A DNA stretch of 64,000 nt from Sphaerothrix epifaneia (GTDB taxonomy: Bacteria > Cyanobacteriota > Cyanobacteriia > Phormidesmidales > Phormidesmidaceae). The DNA lies in assembly GCF_042788235.1 (NCBI RefSeq), contig NZ_JBHZOL010000086.1, positions 1-64,000 of the forward strand, in the 5' to 3' direction. The first letter of the stretch is position 1, and each line of letters starts with the position of its first letter. Below are positions 35,444-43,499 of this stretch, piece by piece. A program made the position numbers and the translations under genes. The notes under the pieces were generated by a model that saw nothing but the letters and a program-made list of their open reading frames with translations, was not told where the DNA came from and made no database searches.

Positions 35444-36787
35444 TTAGCTAGCCACCTGCTGGCGAATAAGTTCAAAGAGCGATCGCATCCCCATCGCCTC
35501 TCCCCCTTCCGGACGCCCCGGTAAGCTCCGCAAATTCCAAGCCATCAGATCCACATGAATCCACGGCGTTTCCGGGGTAACAAACTCTTGCAAAAACAAA
35601 GCTGCCGTAATCGCCCCCCCATAAGAACCACTAGAAATATTAGAAATATCGGCTACTTTGCTCTCTAGCAGCGCCCGATAGGGGGAGTGAAGCGGTAACG
35701 GCCAAAGCGGATCATCAATTTGCTGACCAATTTTTAGCAAAGTCGCCGCCAAGTCTGGGCGATTGCAAAAACATGCAGGCAGTTCAGTCCCCAAAGCCAC
35801 CCGCGCCGCGCCTGTCAGCGTGGCACAGTCAATCAGCAAATCTGGCGATTCACTACAAGCTTCCCACAGGGCATCTGCCAAAATTAAGCGTCCTTCAGCA
35901 TCGGTGTTGCCCACTTCTACCGTAATTCCTTTACGGGAAGCAATAACATCTAGAGGCCGCATCGCATTATCAGAGATGCTATTTTCTACCGCTGGCACCA
36001 GCACTCGTAGCTGCACAGGTAGCTGCAATTGCATGATCATCCGAGCAAGGCCAAAAATTTCAGCAGCGCCTCCCATGTCTTTTTTCATCATTTTCATGCT
36101 GGCTCCCGGCTTGATGTTGAGTCCGCCCGTATCAAAGCAGACGCCTTTGCCCACCAAAGTCACTTTAGGCGCATCTACCTCTCCCCACCGCAGCTCAATC
36201 AGAAGAGGCGGTTGAGCACTAGCCCGACCGACCGCATGAATCAACGGATAATTGTGTTCGAGCAAATCCTGTCCTGCGATCACCGCTAGCTTAGCGCCAT
36301 AGGTTTCGGCCAACGTTTGGGCACAGTCTTTTAGCTGAGCTGGCCCCATATCGTTAACAGGGGTGTTGATCAAATCTCGCACCAGAAAGATTGCTGCCGT
36401 TGCGGCGCTGACATAATCTTTGTCTACATTTTCCGGCAACTGAAGCTCAGCAACGGCTTCTGGGCTAGTGTGCTTGTATCTGGCAAACTGATACTGTCCT
36501 AACTGCCACCCCAAGCATAAATGAGTCGCTACGTCGGCTGAAAAAGTATCTGCCAGCGCGTAAGTTTGAGCGGGTAGCGTTTGGGCTAAAGCACCTAATG
36601 TCCAAGTATCGAGGGTTTCTGGTTTGCCGACCAAGACTTTACCAATGCCATTCTGCTGATTGGGCACCATGCAAAAGGTTCCTGGTTGCCCCTTAAAGCC
36701 TGACATTTCAAGCCATTGTTGACTTTCGGTGTGATGGGTACGAATATCTTCGGCACTGACCAAAAAAATCGGAATTGCTTGTGACAA
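35444..36787 (-). CDS. Leucyl aminopeptidase family protein (M17)
   Basis: 447 residues. The start is TTG 36787, supported by AGGAG nine bases upstream. The M17 catalytic core is intact: VTLVGKGVCFDTGGLNIKPG with the metal-binding Lys and Asp, KKDMGGAA, and NTDAEGRLILADAL carrying the metal-binding Asp/Glu and the catalytic Arg. The N-terminal domain is shorter than in Escherichia coli PepA, typical of the PepB-like branch. It trims N-terminal residues from peptides in the cytoplasm and may have a metal-dependent hexamer form. Confidence 0.92.
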   Translation of the reverse strand: MSQAIPIFLVSAEDIRTHHTESQQWLEMSGFKGQPGTFCMVPNQQNGIGKVLVGKPETLDTWTLGALAQTLPAQTYALADTFSADVATHLCLGWQLGQYQFARYKHTSPEAVAELQLPENVDKDYVSAATAAIFLVRDLINTPVNDMGPAQLKDCAQTLAETYGAKLAVIAGQDLLEHNYPLIHAVGRASAQPPLLIELRWGEVDAPKVTLVGKGVCFDTGGLNIKPGASMKMMKKDMGGAAEIFGLARMIMQLQLPVQLRVLVPAVENSISDNAMRPLDVIASRKGITVEVGNTDAEGRLILADALWEACSESPDLLIDCATLTGAARVALGTELPACFCNRPDLAATLLKIGQQIDDPLWPLPLHSPYRALLESKVADISNISSGSYGGAITAALFLQEFVTPETPWIHVDLMAWNLRSLPGRPEGGEAMGMRSLFELIRQQVAS

Positions 36788-36902
36788 GAGAGCTTTCTCC
36801 TAATAACTTAGTATCTCTGTATCAGAGTTTATAGCTTCCCAGAGAGCCGAGTAAGGACTTGCACTAATGCCTTAGCTGGCTTCACTTAATCTTTATACAG
36901 CG

Positions 36903-36936
36903 ACAAAACTCCCCACCTCAAGCGAAGTAGGGAGTC
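36903..36936 (-). terminator. Intrinsic terminator of glnA
   Basis: On the minus strand GACTCCCTACTTCGCTTGAG and the following GTGGGGAGT form a stem, followed by TTTTG. It lies about 40 bases after the glnA stop. Confidence 0.8.
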
Positions 36937-36973
36937 GTCGGTTTACGCTAAGAGCAAGCTGTGATTCCAGGCT

Positions 36974-38392
36974 TTAGCAATCGTAGTAGAGCGCTAGTTC
37001 GTAAGGATGAGGCCGTAACCGCATGGGGTTAACTTCGTTGTCGAGCTTGTACTCAATCCAGTTGTTGATGAAGTCTTCGGTGAAGACTCCGCCAACGGTT
37101 AAAAACTCATTGTCAGCTTCTAGCGCCTTCAGAGCATCTAGCAGAGAACCCGGTGTAGAAGGAATCTTAGCCAGTTCTTCGGGGCTGAGATCGTAGATAT
37201 CTACATCTAGCGGATCACCGGGATCAATCTGGTTCTTGATACCATCAATCCCTGCGCATAGCATTGCCGCGAACGCCAGATACGGATTGGAGGTGGCATC
37301 CGGACAACGGAATTCTAAGCGCTTAGCTTTGGGATTGTCGCCGGAGAGGGGAATCCGCACCGAAGCCGAGCGGTTGCCCTGAGAGTACGCTAAGTTGACA
37401 GGTGCCTCAAACCCAGGTACCAAACGCTTGTAAGAGTTGGTAGTGGGGTTGGTGAAGGCCAGTAGGGCAGGGGCATGCTTGAGAATGCCGCCGATGTAGT
37501 GCAGCGCTGTCTGGCTAAGTCCGGCATAGCCATCGCCTGCAAATAAAGGCTGACCATCGCTCCAGATAGACTGGTGGGTGTGCATGCCAGAACCGTTGTC
37601 GTTAAACAGCGGCTTGGGCATAAAGGTGACGGTCTTGCCATACTTTTTGGCAACGTTCTTGATGCAGTACTTGTAGATCATCAGCCAATCTGCTGCCTGG
37701 ATCAGCTCACCAAAGCGAATGCCCAGTTCACACTGTCCGCCTGTAGCAACCTCATGGTGATGCTTTTCGATTGGTACCCCTAGAGCAGCCATCGACAGCA
37801 ACATTTCGCTGCGCATGTCTTGGGAGGTATCGGTAGGGGCTACCGGAAAATAGCCTTCTTTGTAGCGAGGCTTATAGCCCAGGTTACCGCCTTCTTCGAC
37901 TTTGCCAGTGTTCCAACGGCCTTCTACACTATCGACGTAATAGTAAGCAGAGTGCTCGTTTTGGTCAAAGCGGACATCGTCGAAGATGAAAAACTCTGCT
38001 TCAGGTCCAAAGAAAGCCGTATCACCAATCCCGGTGGTCTGGAGGTAGCCGATCGCTTTGGTTGCGATCGCACGGGGGCAGCGCTCATACAGTTCACCTG
38101 TACGCGGTTCTTTAATCGTGCAGATCAGGCTCAGGGTCGGCTCTTTCATGAAAGGGTCGATCCAGGCGGTATCAGGATCGGGCACCATCATCATGTCGGA
38201 TTCGTTGATAGCTTTCCAGCCTCGGATGCTGGAACCATCAAAAGCGACCCCATCGGTAAAGCTGCTTTCATCAATCTGGCTTTTGTGCACAGTCAGGTGC
38301 TGCCAGACGCCCGGTAAATCAATGAACTTTAGGTCAATTAACTGAATGTCTTCATCTTGAATTTTTTTCAGGATATCTTCTGCAGTAGCCAT
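36974..38392 (-). CDS. glnA: Glutamine synthetase type I
   Basis: 472 residues, full-length GSI. It joins ammonia to glutamate at the cost of ATP, the entry point of the GS-GOGAT cycle. Visible signatures: DGSSIRGWKAINESDMMMVP, the ATP/metal block GPEAEFFIFD, the HHHEVATGGQCELGIRF segment, KPLFNDNGSGMHTHQSIW, and NRSASVRIP. ATG 38392 is preceded by GGCAAGGAG. A canonical NtcA box with a matching -10 lies about 260 bases upstream, and an intrinsic terminator follows the gene, so it is a single-gene unit under nitrogen control. Confidence 0.97.
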   Translation of the reverse strand: MATAEDILKKIQDEDIQLIDLKFIDLPGVWQHLTVHKSQIDESSFTDGVAFDGSSIRGWKAINESDMMMVPDPDTAWIDPFMKEPTLSLICTIKEPRTGELYERCPRAIATKAIGYLQTTGIGDTAFFGPEAEFFIFDDVRFDQNEHSAYYYVDSVEGRWNTGKVEEGGNLGYKPRYKEGYFPVAPTDTSQDMRSEMLLSMAALGVPIEKHHHEVATGGQCELGIRFGELIQAADWLMIYKYCIKNVAKKYGKTVTFMPKPLFNDNGSGMHTHQSIWSDGQPLFAGDGYAGLSQTALHYIGGILKHAPALLAFTNPTTNSYKRLVPGFEAPVNLAYSQGNRSASVRIPLSGDNPKAKRLEFRCPDATSNPYLAFAAMLCAGIDGIKNQIDPGDPLDVDIYDLSPEELAKIPSTPGSLLDALKALEADNEFLTVGGVFTEDFINNWIEYKLDNEVNPMRLRPHPYELALYYDC

Positions 38393-39195
38393 GAATTACT
38401 CCTTGCCGCTAGGTATCGTCAAAACGTCTAAAGGTGGGTTGGCTGCCCGCAAAGGCACCGTTAGATTGCTCAGCGATCGCAGAGATAAGCCTCAGCTGAG
38501 ATATCTCAACACTGTCACTCAACTCACCCAACCCAATCACCTACATAAAGTTCAGTAGCGCCTTGAAGTCGCCTCTCAAACCAGTTCTGACAGCAGGTTG
38601 CGCCAGACGTGTGATCATCTGAATCATCCTATGAATAGGGGTTGGCATAATTTGTATTTTTCGATACAAAATTTGCTGCTTTTGGCCAGGAAAATGCAGC
38701 ATTTTTACTGATATACCTTGTTACACGCAGTTGCTGCGTGAAGCTAAAGAATTCTCTAAGAGTCGGTATTGACCGCCCCAAGCAGCGGCAACCGCAGCCG
38801 TCAAACCGCTTTTGCCTGTTTAAACAGGTCTTTAATCGGGGTCAGCCCTAGCCAGCTCACCGAAAAATGTTGCAAAAAGTTGCGAAATATAAACTTATTA
38901 CGGCTGCACCGTTCATGTTTTTAAGGAATGCCGCTTAGTGCCTAACTGCCCGTGATAGACTGGCTCCTGGGCTGACTTGGCAAACCACATATGCGTCCAT
39001 TTAGGCGGTGAGCGCTCAGGTCGAAGCTGCTGCTAGAGGAATAATATCAACCGTTAGTTAAAGGTCTGGGGCGATTCAAAAAATCGCTTTTGCGAGTCTC
39101 TATACATCTATCAATTAAGAGTAGAGCGCTGGCAGCAGTGGCCCTGTAAATGAAGACATTCTTACTTGCTTGCGGATAGTTGGGAGAGGAATTCC
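38393..39195. other. 803-bp divergent promoter region of glnA and apcF
   Basis: The minus-strand side holds the NtcA-type glnA promoter (38626-38667) and a predicted 5' leader of about 225 bases. The middle holds a PmeI-like palindrome CCTGTTTAAACAGG near 38815 and a stem CACGCAGTTGCTGCGTG near 38725. The right side is the apcF promoter region. No small gene recognised. Confidence 0.6.
38626..38667 (-). promoter_or_regulatory. NtcA-activated promoter of glnA
   Basis: GTA-N8-TAC occurs at 38654-38667 inside the longer palindrome TTTGTATTTTTCGATACAAA. On the minus strand, exactly 22 bases downstream, TAGGAT (38631-38626) fits the TAN3T -10 box. This is the canonical class II NtcA promoter layout. 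Confidence 0.82.
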
Positions 39196-39705
39196 ATGCG
39201 GGATACAGTGACAAGTTTAATTAATAATTACGACAGCATTGGGCGTTATCTCGATCGCACTGCATTAGATTCTCTAAAGTCTTACTTTGATAGTGGTATG
39301 GCTAGAGTGCAGGCAGCTAGTATCATTAGTGCCAATGCGGCTGAAATTGTCAAAGAAGCAGGTTCAAAACTATTTGAGCAGGTGCCAGAGCTTATTCGTC
39401 CGGGCGGCAATGCTTACACGACTCGTCGCTATGCAGCTTGCCTACGAGACATGGACTATTATCTGCGCTACGGTAGCTACGCCCTGGTTTCAGGCAATGT
39501 AGATGTCCTAGATGAGCGCGTACTCCAAGGACTGCGCGAAACCTATAATTCTTTAGGCGTGCCGATTGGCCCCACCGTTGTCGGTATTCAAATTATGAAA
39601 GAGGTAGTTAAAGCCAAGGTAGCCGCTGCAGGCATTGAAGATACTGCATTCGTGGATCAGCCATTTGACTATATGACGGCTGAACTCAGCGAAATCAGCA
39701 TTTAG
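39196..39705 (+). CDS. apcF: Phycobilisome core subunit ApcF (allophycocyanin beta-18)
   Basis: 169 residues of the phycobiliprotein fold, starting at ATG 39196 with GGGAGAGGA just upstream. The opening MRDTVTSLINNYDSIGRYLD and the body match ApcF rather than ApcB. The chromophore attachment site Cys is in TTRRYAACLRDMDYYLRYGS. The C-terminus FVDQPFDYMTAELSEISI is longer than in ApcB. ApcF sits in the basal cylinders of the phycobilisome core next to ApcE and takes part in energy transfer to the reaction centres. Stand-alone gene with a terminator right after it. Confidence 0.93.
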   Translation: MRDTVTSLINNYDSIGRYLDRTALDSLKSYFDSGMARVQAASIISANAAEIVKEAGSKLFEQVPELIRPGGNAYTTRRYAACLRDMDYYLRYGSYALVSGNVDVLDERVLQGLRETYNSLGVPIGPTVVGIQIMKEVVKAKVAAAGIEDTAFVDQPFDYMTAELSEISI

Positions 39706-39751
39706 GCGGTTATTGCAGCTACGGCCATAGGGCTAAACCCTCAATCCTTAG

Positions 39752-39774
39752 AGCGTCCAACGGGGCGCTTTTTT
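39752..39774 (+). terminator. Intrinsic terminator of apcF
   Basis: 7-bp stem AGCGTCC/GGGCGCT, loop AACG, followed by six Ts. It ends five bases before the start codon of the FGGY kinase. Confidence 0.85.
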
Positions 39775-39778
39775 GTTT

Positions 39779-41098
39779 ATGACGTCAGCTTCACCGATTT
39801 ACGCGCTCGGAATTGACTTTGGCACTTCCGGTGCGAGAGCGATCGCGATCGATACCCAGCAGCACATTCAAGCCACCGCCAAAATTAGCTTTGCCGCTAG
39901 CGCCAGCGCTTTAGCTCAGCAGTGGCAAGAAACGCTTTGGGCACTCTTGGCCGACATACCGCTACCCATACGGCAGCGCTTGGGGGCGATCGCCCTCAAC
40001 GGCACTTCAGCCACCGTTTTACTCTGTGATGCGCAAGGCCGCGTCATCCGAGAACCCTTGCTTTACAACGCCGCTCAGGGGCAGGCGGTGGGGTCAGCAA
40101 TGGCTCAAATTGCCCCCGCTAATCATGTTGTTCAAAGTGCAACGTCTAGCTTAAGTAAGTTGCTGTGGTGGTGTCAGGGCAACCCCCAACAGCCCCCAGC
40201 CGAAGCCCAATATTTGCTCCACCAGGCTGACTGGCTGAGCTTTCTGCTCCATGGTCGGCTCGGCGTCAGCGACTATCACAATGCGCTCAAGCTTGGCTAC
40301 GACGTGGCTGCCCTGGCTTATCCTAATTGGTTGACTTCATTGCCTCTGGCAACTCTCTTGCCCGACGTCAGGGCACCCGGTAGCCCCATTGCCCCGGTTT
40401 TACCTGCGATCGCTCAGCGGTTTAAGCTGCCTGTCGCTTGCAGGGTATGTGCGGGCACAACCGATAGCATTGCCGCTTTTCTGGCGAGCGGTGCCCAGCA
40501 GCCCGGCACAGCCGTCACCTCGATAGGCTCTACCTTAGTACTCAAACTGCTGAGCCAAAGGCGAGTCGAAGCAAGTCAGTACGGTATTTATAGCCATCGT
40601 TTGGGCGATCGCTGGTTAGTCGGCGGAGCTTCCAACACGGGAGGCGCGGTGTTAGCCCAGTTTTTTAGCGAATCACAGCTAGCTCAGCTCAGCCAATCGC
40701 TTCAGCCCGATCGCCCGACCCACTTAAATTATTATCCGCTGCCTCAGCCCGGAGAACGATTTCCCATCAATGATCCCCAATTGCCACCCCGCCTTACACC
40801 GCGTCCACCAGAGGCCGCTGTGTTTCTTCAAGGCTTGCTAGAAGGCATGGCCACCATTGAAGCCCAAGGGTACGCCCGCCTCGTCAGCCTCGGAGCTTCC
40901 TCTTTAAAGCAGGTTTATACGGCAGGGGGAGGTGCCCACAATCAAGCTTGGACGGCTATCCGCGCCCGACAGCTACAGGTGCCCGTAGCACCCTCTGTCC
41001 AAACAGAAGCCGCCTACGGTAGCGCTTTGCTAGCGCTGCCAAACCTGCCCACTAGCGATGGCGTTTCGCGGGGTTCAGATGGCTCAGCAGATACATAA
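39779..41098 (+). CDS. FGGY-family carbohydrate kinase, SePSK/D-ribulose kinase type
   Basis: 439 residues from ATG 39779; a TTG at 39773 lies inside the T-run of the apcF terminator. N-terminal phosphate loop region YALGIDFGTSGARAIAIDT, then ALNGTSATVLLCD, the central LLHQADWLSFLLHGRLGVSD block and the C-terminal AGGGAHNQAWTAIRARQL adenosine site. The sequence fits the plant/cyanobacterial branch (Synechococcus SePSK and Arabidopsis XK-1) reported to phosphorylate D-ribulose. It may salvage ribulose to ribulose 5-phosphate for the Calvin cycle. The start codon so close to the apcF terminator means the kinase depends on read-through or a promoter inside apcF. Confidence 0.88.
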   Translation: MTSASPIYALGIDFGTSGARAIAIDTQQHIQATAKISFAASASALAQQWQETLWALLADIPLPIRQRLGAIALNGTSATVLLCDAQGRVIREPLLYNAAQGQAVGSAMAQIAPANHVVQSATSSLSKLLWWCQGNPQQPPAEAQYLLHQADWLSFLLHGRLGVSDYHNALKLGYDVAALAYPNWLTSLPLATLLPDVRAPGSPIAPVLPAIAQRFKLPVACRVCAGTTDSIAAFLASGAQQPGTAVTSIGSTLVLKLLSQRRVEASQYGIYSHRLGDRWLVGGASNTGGAVLAQFFSESQLAQLSQSLQPDRPTHLNYYPLPQPGERFPINDPQLPPRLTPRPPEAAVFLQGLLEGMATIEAQGYARLVSLGASSLKQVYTAGGGAHNQAWTAIRARQLQVPVAPSVQTEAAYGSALLALPNLPTSDGVSRGSDGSADT

Positions 41099-41099
41099 A

Positions 41100-41120
41100 G
41101 GGTCAGGACTAGCCTGACCC
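41100..41120. terminator. GGGTCAGG hairpin after the FGGY kinase
   Basis: 8-bp perfect stem GGGTCAGG/CCTGACCC with loop ACTAG, one base after the stop codon region and between convergent genes. Near-identical to the arms of the palindrome at 13634-13671. Confidence 0.6.
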
Positions 41121-41156
41121 GATGATTTGAGAATCAGGATTTGCGTCATCCAGTCC

Positions 41157-41270
41157 CTACAGGTTGAGCTGATTGCCGCGACGGTATTGCATATAAGCCG
41201 CCACGAACAAGCCAGCTAACGTTACTGGAATCAAGCCCAACACAATACCAGATAGTAGGGGTTCTACCAC
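41157..41270 (-). CDS. petG: Cytochrome b6f complex subunit PetG
   Basis: 37 codons starting at GTG 41270, preceded by AAGGAGTG. The translation opens MVEPLLSGIVLGLIPVTLAG and ends in a short basic tail with QYRRGNQLNL; a single membrane helix with the invariant VEPLLSGIVLG start identifies PetG. It is one of the four small hydrophobic subunits that stabilise the cytochrome b6f complex. Divergent from the CytM-like cytochrome gene, 269 bases away. Confidence 0.96.
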   Translation of the reverse strand: MVEPLLSGIVLGLIPVTLAGLFVAAYMQYRRGNQLNL

Positions 41271-41539
41271 GTCAACACTCCTTCGCTAAAACTTGCCTGT
41301 TCCTCGAAAGGAACTTGTACATACTCTTTAATAGTAAGGGCTTAAGGCCCCCGACTGTTAACGACTACAACAGGTGTAATAATTTTTCTGAGCCACAGAG
41401 AAAAAGCTGCGATCGCCCGTATTCTTAAGGAAGAATGCCGATTTTGGCCGATTTGGCGGGGCTAAAAGGGTTGCCTAACTTCCTGAGAAAACTTTAAGCT
41501 GTGTAATCATAAAAATAAATTCTGTAACCAGAACAGCAG

Positions 41540-41935
41540 TTGACCTTGACACACGACACCCTCAACGAGCAATCTACCGAGGCGCTTAGCGTTACCCAGC
41601 GGTTGGCGATCGCGGTGGTCGGTCTTTTGCTTGCCTTAGGTTTGATTATTTGGGGTGTGCAGCATTTTCGGATCTCTGACCCTTACATATTGCAAGTGTT
41701 AGCCCTCAAAGGCGATCGCGATCGCGGGGCGCTCATTTTTCAGATGAACTGTGCAGTCTGTCATGGCTTTGAAGCGTCTGGTGAAGTTGGCCCAGATCTG
41801 CATAGGGTGTCTGAGCGTAAGTCAAAAGTGAATCTAATTCGCCAGGTGATTAGCGGCCAAACCCCACCTATGCCACAGTTTCAGCCTGAAGCCAAAGACA
41901 TGGCTGACCTGCTAGAGTATCTAGAAAGTATTTGA
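41540..41935 (+). CDS. CytM-like membrane-anchored cytochrome c
   Basis: 131 residues. One N-terminal membrane helix (LAIAVVGLLLALGLIIWGVQ, about 22-41) is followed by a single-haem cytochrome c domain: haem site CAVCHG at about 72-77, and the axial Met in TPPMPQF near residue 110. The order DPYILQVLALKGDRDRGA and KSKVNLIRQVISGQTPPMPQ resembles cyanobacterial CytM, a low-abundance respiratory/photosynthetic regulator cytochrome; I am moderately sure. The start TTG 41540 is the only in-frame choice before the helix besides a TTG at 41546. Neighbour of petG, consistent with an electron-transport role. Confidence 0.75.
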   Translation: MTLTHDTLNEQSTEALSVTQRLAIAVVGLLLALGLIIWGVQHFRISDPYILQVLALKGDRDRGALIFQMNCAVCHGFEASGEVGPDLHRVSERKSKVNLIRQVISGQTPPMPQFQPEAKDMADLLEYLESI

Positions 41936-41951
41936 GCTATCCCCCAAGCGG

Positions 41952-43217
41952 CTAGTTTTGGCGAACCCGCTCGGCCTCTTGATCCCAACTGCCCGCTTCG
42001 CAGGTAAGCAGCTTCTGCAAAATAGCGATCGCTGCCGTGTCTCCACGCTGGCGAATTTTTTGCTCCATGCCAACATGGGTCAATTCCATCTGCAAACGCA
42101 TCAGGTAGGCTTGCTCAACTTCATCTAGGCGATCGCGCGGTGGTAGCTGGCGGGCATTGGCGCGAAAAGAAAGACGGGTATCTAGCTGCATACGAGCCGA
42201 TAGCGACTCAATTACGAACTGTTGTTCGGGGCGAGCCAGGTGTTGAAGCGTTGCGATCGGTAAACTCAAAATTTCAGCCACCGCTGAACCGCTTGCTTGC
42301 CGTTGCAGCCAAGCTTCTGAAGTAGAAATAGGCCAGTCAGCCGTGGCTTCGTCAACTTTGGCAAAGGCATGAGCTTCAGCGTAGGTAACGGTGCCATCTT
42401 GGTCGTAGTCTGCTGAGGGAACGGCGGCTCCGGTGCGACTGATGCCGCTTAGTCCCGCAAAAAAGCTAGAACTGTAATCTTGGTAGTCGGCTTCGTTAAC
42501 TTCGGGGGTGCAGCCAACTGAAGGGCGATCGCTAACGGTGGCGAAAAAGCCACAACGGGTTTGTAAGGCCACAGGATTTTCGGGATTGCCGCCCTCGTAG
42601 ATCACGTTAGCAAAAGATCCCGCAAAGCACTGAGCCATCATCGTTACGAAGGGTTGGGTCGTAGGCAACTGATCGAGCTGAGTAGCCAGTTCTTGCACGG
42701 AAAAACTGCGATCGCCCCAGAGAAGCAGGGTATTGTTGTCTTCGTTTTGGGCGTTGTAACCACCGTGCCCAGTGAAGTAAAAAAACGTTGAACAGTCTTG
42801 AGGGGCAGTTTGCGCCGTAGTCAACCAGGCCAATAAGTTATCGACAGAGGCGGCTCCTTGCAAATGGGGAATAGCAGGGGGCTTAAAGCGCTCCTGCCCA
42901 GCCGCATCTAGATAGCGAACGGTTGCCTGCCCATCATTACCATTGGCAAAAAAAATGTCAGCCAGCCCAGGGTCAACTCCCATAGCCGCTAACGTCCGCT
43001 GGAAATAAAGCACATTTTTTTCTAAGGCAATCTCGTTGTAGCCTGGGACGGGGCCACCAGCGACGACTAAAAATTGTGGTAAAGAGGGGGTTGATTGGGA
43101 GGAGAGCGATGCAGATAGCCCGGTTTCTAAGTCGCGATCGCCGGCTAGTGTCACCCCTATTAGCGCACTCCCAACGGCTAAAGTAGCGGTTACTCCCCAA
43201 AAAGCTAGCTGCCGCAT
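41952..43217 (-). CDS. Secreted caspase-like (clan CD) protein with EF-hand loop
   Basis: 421 residues. An N-terminal hydrophobic segment (FWGVTATLAVGSALIGVTLA) predicts export. The clan CD dyad is intact: His151 in FYFTGHGG and Cys197 in MMAQCFAGSF. The overall look is closer to C13 (legumain-like) than to metacaspases. An EF-hand-type loop DYDQDGTVTYAEAHAF follows at about 270-285. The C-terminal third is helical with many Arg/Gln/Glu. Calcium-activated protease activity in the periplasm or cell surface is a plausible inference only. Convergent with the CytM-like gene, 16 bases between stops. Unrelated in layout to the caspase-GUN4 protein at 2839-4488. Confidence 0.78.
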   Translation of the reverse strand: MRQLAFWGVTATLAVGSALIGVTLAGDRDLETGLSASLSSQSTPSLPQFLVVAGGPVPGYNEIALEKNVLYFQRTLAAMGVDPGLADIFFANGNDGQATVRYLDAAGQERFKPPAIPHLQGAASVDNLLAWLTTAQTAPQDCSTFFYFTGHGGYNAQNEDNNTLLLWGDRSFSVQELATQLDQLPTTQPFVTMMAQCFAGSFANVIYEGGNPENPVALQTRCGFFATVSDRPSVGCTPEVNEADYQDYSSSFFAGLSGISRTGAAVPSADYDQDGTVTYAEAHAFAKVDEATADWPISTSEAWLQRQASGSAVAEILSLPIATLQHLARPEQQFVIESLSARMQLDTRLSFRANARQLPPRDRLDEVEQAYLMRLQMELTHVGMEQKIRQRGDTAAIAILQKLLTCEAGSWDQEAERVRQN

Positions 43218-43271
43218 TGTGCCAATATTGTGTCAATTCTTCTAGGTTTATTGATTTACCGTAGCAGATCC

Positions 43272-43340
43272 GATAGCCAAAGGCAGGAAGCTGAGGGCAG
43301 CTAAAGGCAGGAGGCTGAGGGCAGAAGGAAAGCTTTAGGA
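43272..43340 (+). repeat. R2 repeat, partial copy G, containing a 24-bp tandem duplication
   Basis: GCCAAAGGCAGGAAGCTGAG and its following GGCA repeat as GCTAAAGGCAGGAGGCTGAG with GGCA (43276-43299 and 43300-43323, 22 of 24 identical), then AAGGAAAGCTTT as in other R2 copies. The right half of R2 is missing. Confidence 0.55.
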
Positions 43341-43499
43341 AATTTGAACGTCTTTAGGTCAGTTCAGCTTGCGAAGCCGCCAACGTTGACCTCGGTTTAA
43401 ACAAAGAGCAATAACCTAGCTTTTCAGGCTGGCCTCAACCGTCTAAGCCAGCCAGAAGCGCTAAGATTTGGCCAGAGTTTAAGCAGCAGGTAGCCAGAA

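Noticed and set aside
38393..38620. Glutamine (glnA) riboswitch in the glnA leader
   Set aside because: The conserved core pattern was not found in the leader sequence.
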